Shown: positions 17,645-25,660, counted from the first letter of the stretch. The stretch is 64,000 bases of DNA from Tenacibaculum sp. 190130A14a (GCF_964048965.1 NZ_OZ040189.1:1550001-1614000); one strand, 5' to 3'. A program made the numbers and translations. The notes: generated from the letters alone by a model not told the origin.

Positions 17645-20485
17645 ATGCAGCCAACTATAAAAGACTTAAAAGACAAAATTTTTGATGTAACCAATGGAGG
17701 TTTAGATATTATAGTTTCATTATATCCACAAGTTAATGAACGATCTCATTTTAAAATAAGAGAAGGGGAGAAGACGGCCAGTTCATCTTTGAAAAAATTA
17801 GATGATGGTATATATATCTTAAAGGATTGGGGACAATCAGAAAAAGCTAAAAATGCAATTCAATTATATGCTGACTTTCACGGATTAGAATTTGTCCAGG
17901 CATTACTACAATTAGCAAAGAACTATCAAATTCCAACATCAAACCAATCACAAGTTAATAATGCTAGTTTTAAAAGTATCGATTTAAGTGCATGGGATAA
18001 AGACCAAGAGTTTGATGATAATAACTTTTGTTTTGAAACCAAAGATTTTACCGAGTTCGAATTAAGTACTTTAGGTCCATTTGTAGATGATAAAACATGT
18101 AATAAATACAATCTATTCTCGCTATCCTGGTATGCAGTAAAAAAGGAAGGTAAAATCAAAATAGTAGAGTCAACAGATACCTACCCAATATTTATCTTTT
18201 GCTTCACCAATAATAAGAGTAAATTCTATAAAATCTTACAACCAAAATGCACTGATAAACAGTATAGGTTCTTTTGGAAAGGCAAAAAGTCTATTGATTT
18301 TGTTGGTGGATTAAAAGCTTTGGAATCTGAGTTTAGTAAAAGAAAAGCCCAATATGAAATTGAGCTACAAGATGAATCTAAATCAGCTAAGGCAAAATTA
18401 GAAAAGATAGATAAGGTCTTTTTATGTTCAGGAGAACGTGATGCATTAAATATGGCAAGCTTAGGGTATTTTGTTCTTTGGTTAAATTCTGAAACAGCAG
18501 AACTAACTACGGAACAATTAAAGAGAATTTACAATTGTTCGGATGAGTTATATAATATTCCTGATTTAGACGAAACGGGTAAGCGAGAAGGCTTTTCTAG
18601 AGCTTTAAAGTATTTAGATATCAAGACTATTTGGTTACCTAATTATTTAAGGAATAGAAGAGATTGGCGTGGGAATCCACGAAAGGATCTTTGTGATTTT
18701 TTTGAGTTGAATAAGAATCAAAAGGTAAAGAGTGTAGCCAAGAAAGTTAAAACCATGATAAAGACTACATATCCTATGAGGTTTTGGGATATGGCTGTAA
18801 ATGATAAAGGAAGAACCACCTATACTTATAACAATGTACATGCTTTGAACTTTCTTTATCGAAATGGTTTTTGCAGGCTAAATGTAGAGGAAGATAAAGA
18901 TGGATTTAAGTTTGTTTATGTAAACGAGCATATTGTAAAGGAGATTAAATCTATTGAAGTTAAGGATTTCGTTTTTGATTTTCTTGAAAAAAGAAACATA
19001 GAAACGGCTATTCGAAATATGATGTACAATACTACTCGTTTAAGTGATAATCAAATTGCCGCTTTACCTAGAGTTGATTTAGATTTTAAGAGTTTTGATC
19101 AAACTTTTCAATTGTTCTATTTTTCAAATCAGTTTTGGAAAATAACCAAAGAAGGGATTACTCCTTATACTAAGAATACGCACAATAAATATGTTTGGAG
19201 GCAGCAAATTATAGATCAAAAGGTAGATAAATTATATGCCAAGAAAATTGACAATCGGTCTATAAAACTAGAACACAACTTTTTTGATATAAAGAAAGTA
19301 GAGGAGAACTACACTATTGAAGTGAAAGAAGAGAATTGTGAGTTCCTTAATTTTCTCATCAATATTAGTCGAATTCACTGGAGAAAAGAGTTAGAAGAAG
19401 GATTTAAAAATGAAGAAGAAAAGCAGGATTATTGGAAGAAAAACTTATTTAATATTTCAGGTGATAAGTTAGATCAAGAGGAGAAGTTAGAGCAACAAGC
19501 ACACTTGGTGAATAAACTTTTTACAATTGGTTATTTACTACATGGATACAAACAAAGTAGCAAAGCATGGGCGGTATATGCTATTGAGAATGAGGTTGTT
19601 GATGATAATGAAAGTCATGGTGGTAGCGGTAAATCTTTATTTCTGAAAGCACTCCAAATAATCCTTGATCAAAAGTACATTGAAGCAAGGAATAACCGTA
19701 TTTGGGAAGATAAACATTTATTTGAAGGAGTAACGAAACATACGGGTTACGTGCTGTTTGATGATGCTAATAAAGAGTTTAAATTCAATAACCTTTATAG
19801 TTCCATCACAGGACCAATGAATGTTAACCCGAAAAACAATCAACCCTATACAATTCCTTTTAATGATGCTCCTAAAATTGCTATCTCGAGTAATTACTCT
19901 TTAAGAGAAGCAGACCCATCAACTACGAGACGTATTTTATTTACTGCAGTAAGTGATTACTATCATGCAGAAAGTGAAATTCATCCAATAAAACGAGATC
20001 CTAAAGATGATTTTGGACATGAACTATTTAGACATTGGGATGATGATCAGTTTAATAAAGTATTCAATCTTTTTGCTCAATGTGTTCAATTTTACTTAAG
20101 TGTTGATGAAAAGATTAATCCACCAATGAACAAAATTCGTTTAAGAAATCTTCAGGCAGAAATGGGAGGAACCTTTATCGATTGGGCGGATGATTATTTG
20201 AATAACCATTTAGATATAGAGTTTAATAAGAATGCTGCTTTGGAAGATATAAAATCTAAGAAGCAAGCATTAAGAAATATTACTTCAACCAAGTTTGTAA
20301 AGAAAATTAAAGCTTGGTGTGAGTTTAATGGACATTTATTTATGCCAAAGGCTAAAACGGATAGTGCCGGGAGAATTCAGAAGAAAAATGAAACAGGTAA
20401 GCGAGAAGATTTCCTTTTCATTGAAAGAAAAGAAGGAGTTGTAGATATCTCTGCGGGTGGTGAACCAGAAGAACTTTTCACTTAA
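17645..20485 (+). CDS. Toprim primase - SF3 (D5-like) helicase replication protein
   Basis: 946 residues. The N-terminal part ends in a Toprim domain: Glu in CSGERDAL (about 265) and the DxD in NIPDLDETG (about 306). The C-terminal part is a superfamily 3 AAA+ helicase: Walker A GGSGKSLF (about 659), Walker B YVLFDDANKEF (about 700), sensor Asn in AISSNY (about 750), and an arginine-rich STTRRILF. Such fusions prime and unwind viral or plasmid DNA at an origin. It is the main replication gene of the element. The downstream gene starts 11 bp after its stop. Confidence 0.88.
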   Translation: MQPTIKDLKDKIFDVTNGGLDIIVSLYPQVNERSHFKIREGEKTASSSLKKLDDGIYILKDWGQSEKAKNAIQLYADFHGLEFVQALLQLAKNYQIPTSNQSQVNNASFKSIDLSAWDKDQEFDDNNFCFETKDFTEFELSTLGPFVDDKTCNKYNLFSLSWYAVKKEGKIKIVESTDTYPIFIFCFTNNKSKFYKILQPKCTDKQYRFFWKGKKSIDFVGGLKALESEFSKRKAQYEIELQDESKSAKAKLEKIDKVFLCSGERDALNMASLGYFVLWLNSETAELTTEQLKRIYNCSDELYNIPDLDETGKREGFSRALKYLDIKTIWLPNYLRNRRDWRGNPRKDLCDFFELNKNQKVKSVAKKVKTMIKTTYPMRFWDMAVNDKGRTTYTYNNVHALNFLYRNGFCRLNVEEDKDGFKFVYVNEHIVKEIKSIEVKDFVFDFLEKRNIETAIRNMMYNTTRLSDNQIAALPRVDLDFKSFDQTFQLFYFSNQFWKITKEGITPYTKNTHNKYVWRQQIIDQKVDKLYAKKIDNRSIKLEHNFFDIKKVEENYTIEVKEENCEFLNFLINISRIHWRKELEEGFKNEEEKQDYWKKNLFNISGDKLDQEEKLEQQAHLVNKLFTIGYLLHGYKQSSKAWAVYAIENEVVDDNESHGGSGKSLFLKALQIILDQKYIEARNNRIWEDKHLFEGVTKHTGYVLFDDANKEFKFNNLYSSITGPMNVNPKNNQPYTIPFNDAPKIAISSNYSLREADPSTTRRILFTAVSDYYHAESEIHPIKRDPKDDFGHELFRHWDDDQFNKVFNLFAQCVQFYLSVDEKINPPMNKIRLRNLQAEMGGTFIDWADDYLNNHLDIEFNKNAALEDIKSKKQALRNITSTKFVKKIKAWCEFNGHLFMPKAKTDSAGRIQKKNETGKREDFLFIERKEGVVDISAGGEPEELFT

Positions 20486-20495
20486 AAACAAAATT

Positions 20496-20783
20496 ATGGG
20501 TGCCAATTCAAATGTTAATCAAGTTATTGTTTCATTGACCTTAGTTTCAGCTGAGGCCAATGATCTAAGAAACATTAAAAGAAACATTGAACAGCCTGAC
20601 GGATCTTTTAAACCAGAATATGAAAGAAGGTTAAATCTTCCATTTTGGTTAAGAAGCTTAGAAACAAACGAGATTGAACCTCAATGTTACTTTCTAGATG
20701 AGAGTAAGAAGCCTCATGAAATCAAAGAGTTTCTAGATGCTGGAAACATCTTTATTCATGAGTTACACAAAAGGAATTCATAA
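20496..20783 (+). CDS. Small protein downstream of primase-helicase, unknown
   Basis: 95 residues from the ATG at 20496. The frame also opens upstream at a GTG (20457) inside the primase gene, but the ATG fits better. No family recognised. It is followed by a terminator, so it is the last gene of the early operon. Confidence 0.6.
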   Translation: MGANSNVNQVIVSLTLVSAEANDLRNIKRNIEQPDGSFKPEYERRLNLPFWLRSLETNEIEPQCYFLDESKKPHEIKEFLDAGNIFIHELHKRNS

Positions 20784-20799
20784 AACTGTATCATTTTTT

Positions 20800-20822
20800 T
20801 AAAACCAAAAAGAGGTTTTTTT
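20800..20822 (+). terminator. Terminator of the early operon
   Basis: AAAACC/GGTTTT stem followed by T run, 17 bp after the stop at 20783. Confidence 0.65.
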
Positions 20823-20843
20823 GATATCGATAACAGTAAAGTT

Positions 20844-21149
20844 CATTGACAAATTTGCGGTAAGATATAATTGACTTAATTTTATAAAAAAATTATGGCA
20901 AGACACAATCCAAATACTCAATATGGAAGGCGTAAGAATAGAGAAGAAGCTTTCAATCGATATCGAAACTTAAAAGGTAAAGAAAAGGAAGAGTATGATA
21001 AGATTTATAATACTATTTATATAATTTTCTTTGTATTGGTTGTGATTATTGGTTTCGTTGTAATTTCGATGGGAGGAGAACTAAAATAAAACATTTTATA
21101 TATAACTTACTGCAAGAGCTTCTTATTGAGGCTCTTTTTTATTGTCAAA
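20844..21149 (+). other. Expression module 1 (promoter - gene - terminator with matching ends)
   Basis: Left end: TTGACAAATTTGCGGTAAG. Right end: CTTACTGCAAG, a 9-bp terminator stem (21114-21136) with T run, then ATTGTCAAA (21141-21149). The right end is the reverse complement of the left with the hairpin inserted. The -33/-7 elements (TTGAC 20846; TATAATTG 20866) lie in the left end. Modules 2 and 3 share this design. Confidence 0.6.
20895..21089 (+). CDS. Small membrane protein
   Basis: 64 residues. A basic hydrophilic N-terminal half is followed by one membrane helix (TIYIIFFVLVVIIGFVVISM) and a short tail. No family recognised. It is the gene carried by module 1, with its own promoter and terminator. 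Confidence 0.6.
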   Translation: MARHNPNTQYGRRKNREEAFNRYRNLKGKEKEEYDKIYNTIYIIFFVLVVIIGFVVISMGGELK

Positions 21150-21182
21150 GATTAAGTAAACGAATATTTAAAATATGTAGTT

Positions 21183-21311
21183 ATGAAAGAAGTCAAAGAA
21201 TTTTTTATCTCACTTATTGAGATGTTCCTATTCAAGACAGCAGACCTTATAGATATTCTCTTTGGAATTTTGGCATGGGTAGGAGTAATAATAATATTAA
21301 TAAATCTGTAG
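21183..21311 (+). CDS. 42-residue membrane microprotein
   Basis: ATG at 21183, TAG at 21309. An amphipathic N-terminus (MKEVKEFFISLIEMF) is followed by one hydrophobic helix (ILFGILAWVGVIIILINL). It follows the junction motif AAAATATGTAG. The role is unknown; a small toxin-like or holin-like peptide is possible. Confidence 0.45.
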   Translation: MKEVKEFFISLIEMFLFKTADLIDILFGILAWVGVIIILINL

Positions 21312-21384
21312 TAAAAGAGAAAAGGAACCGATTAAAGTTCCTTTATCAGCCAGATAGCTAATCCCCTTACTAGCTAAATGACTA
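21312..21384 (-). ncRNA. Predicted small RNA R5 (AAGGGG loop)
   Basis: On the minus strand: hairpin UAGCUA[GUAAGGGGAU]UAGCUA (21355-21376), then a terminator AAAGGAAC/GTTCCTTT (21321-21344) and a U-rich tail. The loop has the AAGGGG(A/U)U seen in R1a and R1b, although the stem sequence is entirely different. Confidence 0.5.
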
Positions 21385-21523
21385 TGCTAAATTATAAAAA
21401 CCACAGTTGATTTTGAGAACCGTTAGTCGAAAAACAAGTAAGGAGAAGCCTTTTTTCAATTTGAATAAAAAAATATAAACAATAGTCTTATGATAATAAA
21501 AGAAGAAAGAATTGAATTAAAGA

Positions 21524-21611
21524 ATAAAAAGTACAGACAAATATTAAATTCATCTGTACCAATACCTTAATGTGCAACCCCTTAATAGCACATATAGGAA
21601 AAAATTTGCTA
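21524..21611 (-). ncRNA. Predicted small RNA R1a
   Basis: About 88 nt. A perfect -7 box TATATTTG on the minus strand (21618-21625) starts it. Hairpin UGUGC[UAUUAAGGGGUU]GCACA (21571-21592) and terminator GUACAGA/UCUGUAC (21531-21559) plus U run end it. It is nearly identical to R1b 4.4 kb away (about eight substitutions), with the structure kept. There is no conserved ORF. Confidence 0.65.
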
Positions 21612-21652
21612 GCTACTCAAATATACGTAAATAATTGAAATTTAATGTTTTA

Positions 21653-21732
21653 CAAAAAAAAGGCAAGAAAAAAGAATTTCAAGCCTTTCTATTCATAAAT
21701 AAATCTGTGGGAGATCCTTTTATAGAATAGTG
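21653..21732 (-). ncRNA. Predicted small RNA R2a
   Basis: Conserved with R2b: -7-like TATCTTTA (21739-21746), the block GGATCTCCCACAGATTTATT, and a terminator stem (AAAGGC/GCCTTT, 21659-21688) with U run. The stem bases differ from R2b but pairing is mostly kept. Confidence 0.55.
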
Positions 21733-21754
21733 TAAAGGTAAAGATAATTATTGA

Positions 21755-21867
21755 GAAAAAAAGCTCCTAATGGAGCTCCTAAATTAACAAGGAAGTTAAT
21801 TTAAATGTATTGATAAATATGTTATAGCGTCCCCCCGGACTTTCTAATACATAGCTTATATATAATA
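21755..21867 (-). ncRNA. Predicted small RNA R4 (C-GGGG-G loop)
   Basis: About 113 nt from a perfect -7 box TATATTTG (21874-21881). Hairpin GUCC[GGGG]GGAC (21829-21840) with flanking UAG/CUA pairing, a second stem AAATTAAC/GTTAATTT (21781-21803), and a terminator AGCTCC/GGAGCT (21762-21777) with seven U. Confidence 0.6.
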
Positions 21868-21881
21868 CAAATTCAAATATA

Positions 21882-22022
21882 AAAAAAAAAAAAAAAACAC
21901 CGAGGTGGGCGCTTTTTAGGGAAAATGATTAAAAAAGAACATTATAATCATTCTCTCAAAAAGGAGAATAAAAGTAAGTAAAATATTCATAGTGAAATCA
22001 CTGAATTTAAATAGTTAAAAAC
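21882..22022 (-). ncRNA. Predicted structured RNA R3a
   Basis: About 140 nt, duplicated as R3b. Hairpins in order: AGUG[AUUU]CACU; AUUCUC[CUUUUUGA]GAGAAU; AUGAUUA/UAAUCAU; then terminator CAC[CUCG]GUG with a very long U run (17 A on the plus strand). It begins just after the stop of the 53-residue gene, so it may be its 3' UTR or a processed RNA. Confidence 0.6.
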
Positions 22023-22028
22023 CTGTAG

Positions 22029-22190
22029 TTAGAAGAAGTCAACGTTATCTCCAGGGTCATAATAACTATTAGAAGACTTGGTGTTTTCACCGTAACCAAG
22101 ATAATCTCTAATAAGTCCAACTATAATTCCTAGAACTATGACAGAAATAATAAATAATAGAATAAAACCGGCTTCTGTAATTAACATCAT
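22029..22190 (-). CDS. 53-residue membrane microprotein
   Basis: ATG at 22190 (a second at 22187), TAA at 22029. One membrane helix (FILLFIISVIVLGIIVGLI) near the N-terminus, then a polar, acidic tail. A good promoter precedes it (TATTTTTG on the minus strand at 22194-22201). It is divergent from the gene at 22234. Function unknown. Confidence 0.5.
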   Translation of the reverse strand: MMLITEAGFILLFIISVIVLGIIVGLIRDYLGYGENTKSSNSYYDPGDNVDFF

Positions 22191-22233
22191 AAATCAAAAA
22201 TAGTAAAATCAAAACAAAGTAAAACAGTAGGTT

Positions 22234-22557
22234 TTGGAAGATAAAAAATACATAGTAGGAATCAGTCCTAAAGATAAATTTCACCTAAGAATGCACATAG
22301 AGCAGCAAATTGGAGAAATAATTTACAAGCAACTAATATCATTGTTAGAAATAATAGGAGAAGAAAGAAATGATTTAGGAATGCCGCATTTAAGATTAGG
22401 TTATTACCTGGACACAAATAATACTGGTTCAAGGAGTTTTTTATTAGATGAAAAAGCTTTTGATATGATTTATGATAATTATTCTCATTCTTTTTTTAAA
22501 GAACTAAATGCTTTTGCGAGTAGAGAAAGAAAAAAAGGAAGTGAAGTATTATTTTAA
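22234..22557 (+). CDS. Small soluble protein, unknown
   Basis: 107 residues if the TTG at 22234 is used. The next ATG (about residue 20) would shorten it. Mostly helical with a conserved-looking core EQQIGEIIYKQLISLLEIIGEE. Not recognised. The non-ATG start is a weak point, but the frame is long and uninterrupted. Confidence 0.5.
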   Translation: MEDKKYIVGISPKDKFHLRMHIEQQIGEIIYKQLISLLEIIGEERNDLGMPHLRLGYYLDTNNTGSRSFLLDEKAFDMIYDNYSHSFFKELNAFASRERKKGSEVLF

Positions 22558-22620
22558 TTAAATAATGGTGAGTTAACCTTAGAGCAATTTAATGAAAAAC
22601 TAAAATAAGTGTAGTTAATC

Positions 22621-22707
22621 TTATTTGTCCATTTCTTTATTGTCAAAATATTCTGCAATAACAGGGAAGATAACACCAGTAAGGATAAATATTATTAAAA
22701 ATGTCAT
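22621..22707 (-). CDS. 28-residue membrane microprotein
   Basis: ATG at 22707, TAA at 22621. Almost all one helix (TFLIIFILTGVIFPVIAEYF) with a charged end. The upstream motif TATTTTTGATTTATG is the same as at the 53-residue gene. Confidence 0.4.
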   Translation of the reverse strand: MTFLIIFILTGVIFPVIAEYFDNKEMDK

Positions 22708-22740
22708 AAATCAAAAATAAACAATAAAAAATAAGTGTAG

Positions 22741-22860
22741 TTATTTTTTTAGGTGGCGTTTAAAATAGTTGGATTTAGATTTTCTCAATCGATTCTTGAG
22801 ATAAGCGCCCCAACTAAATACAATTAGAATAATAGTAACAGATATAACAATATTTAGCAT
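22741..22860 (-). CDS. 39-residue membrane microprotein
   Basis: ATG at 22860, TAA at 22741. Hydrophobic helix (IVISVTIILIVFSWGAYL) with a strongly basic tail (KNRLRKSKSNYFKRHLKK). A perfect TATATTTG box on the minus strand lies 20 bp upstream. The helix plus cationic tail resembles type I toxin or membrane-anchored peptides; that is inference. Confidence 0.45.
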   Translation of the reverse strand: MLNIVISVTIILIVFSWGAYLKNRLRKSKSNYFKRHLKK

Positions 22861-22896
22861 GTGTAATTTTTATTCAAATATAAGTAAATCAACAAA

Positions 22897-22926
22897 ACAG
22901 TAGAATTAAGAGCACGAGAAATGTGC
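22897..22926 (-). terminator. Terminator of the DUF2158-like gene
   Basis: Minus-strand stem AAGAGCAC/GTGCTCTT with a short T-rich tail, just past the stop at 22935. Confidence 0.6.
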
Positions 22927-22934
22927 TCTTAATG

Positions 22935-23111
22935 TTAAGAGTTATACTTTTTTAAACATTTAATATTAATATTAATAGACTTCATTTCTAGAGTTCCAGG
23001 GTGAAACCAATAAATGATACACGATGTAGGTGTTTTCATTGCTCCGACGGTGAATTTTTGATTAGATGAATCAGATTTTAAAGTAACAACGTCTCCTGTT
23101 TGTATTTTCAT
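22935..23111 (-). CDS. DUF2158-like small protein
   Basis: 58 residues, ATG at 23111. The N-terminus GDVVTLKSDSSNQKFTVG and later CIIYWF follow the DUF2158 (YodC-like) pattern of a short SH3-like barrel. Function is unknown in this family. It has its own terminator and a likely TTATTTTG -7 element upstream. Confidence 0.55.
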   Translation of the reverse strand: MKIQTGDVVTLKSDSSNQKFTVGAMKTPTSCIIYWFHPGTLEMKSININIKCLKKYNS

Positions 23112-23261
23112 AATTTATAAAATTTAATAACCAAAATAAGAAAAAATGAAAATTCAATTTTATGAAAAACCGTAATAAAAGTAAGGATTTACCTTGTTTA
23201 ACTAAAATTAACAAATAATAAATAAGTGAAGGTTCTCAGATCCTCAAAACTGAAAAAGTTC

Positions 23262-24089
23262 TTTGACATTGTAGTAAGTATTTCTTATTTTCAATTATTA
23301 ATTAAATAAAGAGAATTGAAAAGAGAACGAGAAGAATTTATATTTGAAAAATTTAAAAATTCCTATAAACACTTCCCTTTAGGGAAAATTGATAAAGAAC
23401 ATAAAGATATGCCTGACTTTATGTTATATTCAGAAGGAAAGAAAATAGGAATAGAGGTTACTGAAGTTTATCAAGATTCAAATGATAAATACTCTAGGTT
23501 AAAGCAGAAGTTTTCTGATAGACAGTGTTTTACAGAATTATTAATACAAGAACTTCAAGAATTAGTGAATTTTAAATTTGAATTATCAATATTGTTTAAT
23601 GAACACGAATACATAAAAAAATCAGAAAGAAGTAATATTTCAGAGATACTATGTGAATTAGTGAGGGAAGAGTTTATTAAGTTGGAAAACAAAAATGAAA
23701 TTGTTTGCAAAGATCAAATGATGTTACCTGAACAAATAGTTTCTATTCAGATTTTAAGGTTTGATGAACTTGATGAATCTTTTTATAATAATTCGGAAGG
23801 AGGCTCTATTGGCGCATTAAAGGATCCCCATATAGAATCGATCTTATTAAAAAAAGAAAAGGCTTTATTGAAATATATAGATTGCGATGAACAATGGTTG
23901 TTAATTTCTCAAGGTAATGGCTTTGCTGGTTATTTTGTAGGAACAGATATTAAGCCTAGTTTCGAAAGTAATTTTGATAAAGTTTTTTTATTTAAACTTG
24001 GAGAATCCAAGATAATTGAATTGAAATAAACTAAAGTTATAAATATACTTACTACAAGCACCTTTTCAAGGTGCTTTTTTATTGTCAAA
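23262..24089 (+). other. Expression module 2
   Basis: Left end TTTGACATTGTAGTAAG, containing the promoter. Right end CTTACTACAA, terminator AAGCACCTT/AAGGTGCTT (24056-24076), then ATTGTCAAA. TTGTAGTAAGTAT (23269-23281) and ATACTTACTACAA (24045-24057) are a perfect 13-bp inverted pair 760 bp apart. A 60-bp leader (GTTCTC..GAT..CCT, then AACT-GAAAA-AGTT) precedes it and recurs before module 3. Confidence 0.65.
23316..24029 (+). CDS. PD-(D/E)XK nuclease-like protein, unknown
   Basis: 237 residues from a TTG start; no ATG lies near. The segment MPDFMLYSEGKKIGIEVTEVY has the Asp...Glu-x-Thr/Lys arrangement of PD-(D/E)XK nucleases, with DKEHKDMPD before it. The rest is not recognised. If it is a nuclease it could serve exclusion or host takeover. 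It is the gene of module 2. Confidence 0.55.
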   Translation: MKREREEFIFEKFKNSYKHFPLGKIDKEHKDMPDFMLYSEGKKIGIEVTEVYQDSNDKYSRLKQKFSDRQCFTELLIQELQELVNFKFELSILFNEHEYIKKSERSNISEILCELVREEFIKLENKNEIVCKDQMMLPEQIVSIQILRFDELDESFYNNSEGGSIGALKDPHIESILLKKEKALLKYIDCDEQWLLISQGNGFAGYFVGTDIKPSFESNFDKVFLFKLGESKIIELK

Positions 24090-24277
24090 TATTTAGAAAC
24101 AAATAATAAAATAATGTAGGTTCTCCGATACCTTAAAAACGGAAAACGTTCTTTGACATAATTGTGGTAAGAAATATTTTTCGGATAAACATAAATGTTT
24201 TGTTGGGTTATCCGGAAAAATATACAGGATAACATTTATATTTGTTTGAATATAACTAGTTGTACACAATTTGAGTA

Positions 24278-24934
24278 ATGAACAAATATGACAAAATTGG
24301 AATTGGGTTAATTATTATTGGATTTTTGATTCCAATGTTTGTCTTTATGGGATTTATAATCGGGCTTACGATTTTTATTATTGGAGTAATCTCTCTACTC
24401 TTTGGTACTTTTAAATTAAAGCAAAAGCTAATTTGGATTTTAACACCTTTAGTTTTGTTCTATCCTACTTCAGAAGCAGTTTATGAAATATCATTTTACT
24501 TCACTGACATTCAAAAAGTTGATTTAATTTTACCTGAAAACTTTAAAGGAACTGCAATAATTATTGACAATTCAGACTTCGGACAAAAGTTTGACAAAAA
24601 GAATTGGCGAGAACAAATCGTTTTTAATGAAAATGGAATTGCTTTTTACCCAACTGAATTGGAATTACAAAGCTCTCGATTTAGGGTTTTTATCAAGCAA
24701 AAAAACGGAGAATTAGAGAGAATCTCTAAAAGTTCAGAGAAAACAAAACTTCTCGCTTATGGAGAAAGTAGTTTTGAAAAAACAATCGTATCTGAAAACA
24801 AATATATTCCATTCGATTTTGTGCGAATTGGAGAGAATTTCTCGGAACAAAGCAATTCGGAAAAAAGACGTGAATTAATTGAACTAATAAAAAAAGGAGA
24901 AATAAAAACTGTGTACAACACCGTGTATAATTAA
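24278..24934 (+). CDS. Membrane protein carried by module 3, unknown
   Basis: 218 residues. Two or three N-terminal helices (GIGLIIIGFLIPMFVFMGFIIG and following), then a soluble domain. Not recognised. It is flanked by TGTACACAA-type sequences (24260 and 24911), and a long hairpin element follows it, so it may have been swapped into the module as a cassette. Confidence 0.6.
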   Translation: MNKYDKIGIGLIIIGFLIPMFVFMGFIIGLTIFIIGVISLLFGTFKLKQKLIWILTPLVLFYPTSEAVYEISFYFTDIQKVDLILPENFKGTAIIIDNSDFGQKFDKKNWREQIVFNENGIAFYPTELELQSSRFRVFIKQKNGELERISKSSEKTKLLAYGESSFEKTIVSENKYIPFDFVRIGENFSEQSNSEKRRELIELIKKGEIKTVYNTVYN

Positions 24935-25045
24935 TTGTTTTGATCGTTGCTTATTTGGAAAATTCCTGTGGAATTTTCTTGCGTTCATTTTTGTTTACTA
25001 AATTAGTTGCTGAAACAGGCAACTAACCATACACAAAACCGTTAG
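24908..25045 (+). repeat. Long imperfect hairpin (recombination-site-like) after the module 3 gene
   Basis: GTGTATAATTAATTG (24923-24937) pairs with CAACTAACCATACAC (25020-25034) at 12 of 15 positions. An inner perfect 9-bp stem GAAAATTCC/GGAATTTTC (24958-24978) lies within. This nested foldback, placed directly after an orphan ORF, resembles integron-type attC sites in shape, but the usual GTTRRRY core is not clear. Confidence 0.45.
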
Positions 25046-25132
25046 TAAAACATATCATCTTACCACAAAGCACCTTAATTAAGGTGTTTTTTTATGTCAA
25101 AAATTTAAAAGTAAATATTAAAATAAGTGTAG

Positions 25133-25200
25133 GTAAAAAAAACTCCCTAAGGAGCTAAGAAACCATAATGGTTGAGATTATTAAGGGCTGTAATCAGATT
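25133..25200 (-). ncRNA. Predicted small RNA R8
   Basis: Minus strand: GAUUA[CAGCCCUUAA]UAAUC loop, AACCA[UUA]UGGUU, then terminator CTCC[TTA]GGGAG with eight U. The loop sequence CCCUUAAUA is the exact complement of nine bases in the R1a/R1b loop. No clear promoter of its own. Confidence 0.45.
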
Positions 25201-25202
25201 TA

Positions 25203-25284
25203 TTAAAAAAAAAGGGACCGAAATCCCTTTTTGGATATTTAAATTTTGAGTCCCCCGAATCAAACATTGTAATATCTATTTGTT
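25203..25284 (-). ncRNA. Predicted small RNA R6 (C-GGGG-G loop)
   Basis: Hairpin UUUGA-U-UC[GGGG]GA-C-UCAAA (25245-25264). Terminator AGGGAU[UUCG]GUCCCU (25213-25228) with nine U; the stable UUCG loop shows the leftward direction. A near-consensus TTATTTTG box lies upstream. Confidence 0.6.
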
Positions 25285-25324
25285 AAGATACAAAATAAAT
25301 ATAAAAAGTCACATAAACAGTAGA

Positions 25325-25390
25325 AAAGAGAACGGAACTTTATAAGTTCCGTTAATCTCGATGAAAGTCCAAAGGACTAACTAATTGTTT
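25325..25390 (-). ncRNA. Predicted small RNA R7
   Basis: Perfect -7 box TAATTTTG on the minus strand (25396-25403). Hairpin AGUCC[UUU]GGACU (25366-25378) and a 10-bp terminator stem AACGGAACTT/AAGTTCCGTT (25331-25353). No G-rich loop. Confidence 0.5.
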
Positions 25391-25438
25391 CTCTTCAAAA
25401 TTATGAAAAAACATTTAACAAAACTAGAAGAGCTATGA

Positions 25439-25660
25439 TTATAGAGAATCAATCCATTTAGAGAAACCTTTAAGACTATTGAACGAATTAATTAATTCAT
25501 TTTTTGAGTTATAAACTTCCAATGAAAGTTGTTTCTTGTGAAATTTAGCTAGGTACATAATTGTACCTTTTTTATAGTCATAATGTAATAAGTCATTAGA
25601 AGATTCAATGTCAGATCTAAACCTAAATCCATTTTTTAATAAGAGTGTGTGTGATATCAT
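25439..25660 (-). CDS. Small protein, unknown
   Basis: 73 residues from an ATG at 25660, mixed helix and strand, ending GFSKWIDSL. Not recognised. It lies between predicted RNAs R7 and R9 on the same strand, in DNA otherwise free of long frames. Confidence 0.5.
   Translation of the reverse strand: MISHTLLLKNGFRFRSDIESSNDLLHYDYKKGTIMYLAKFHKKQLSLEVYNSKNELINSFNSLKGFSKWIDSL

Larger units (their letters stand above)
24152..25101 (+). other. Expression module 3
   Basis: Left end TTTGACATAATTGTGGTAAG with TTTG-N19-TATTTTTC spacing, i.e. a proper promoter. Right end TCTTACCACAA, terminator CACCTT/AAGGTG, then ATGTCAAA. The end octamer differs from module 2 (GTGGTAAG versus GTAGTAAG), and its partner has changed to match (CTTACCAC versus CTTACTAC). 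An inverted repeat with 15-base arms overlaps the start site (24174-24189 / 24208-24223). Confidence 0.6.

Noticed and set aside
21881..21897. Functional meaning of the 17-A tract
   Set aside because: It is the U tail of the R3a terminator; its exact length may also be a sequencing artefact.
21890..22000. R3 as mRNA for a hydrophobic peptide of about 24 residues (ATG near 21990, minus strand)
   Set aside because: Copies A and B differ by a one-base indel that breaks the frame, while hairpin pairing is kept, so RNA structure fits better than coding.
22560..22620. Small frame after the gene at 22234
   Set aside because: Only a few codons (ATGGTGAGTTAA) before a stop; no support.
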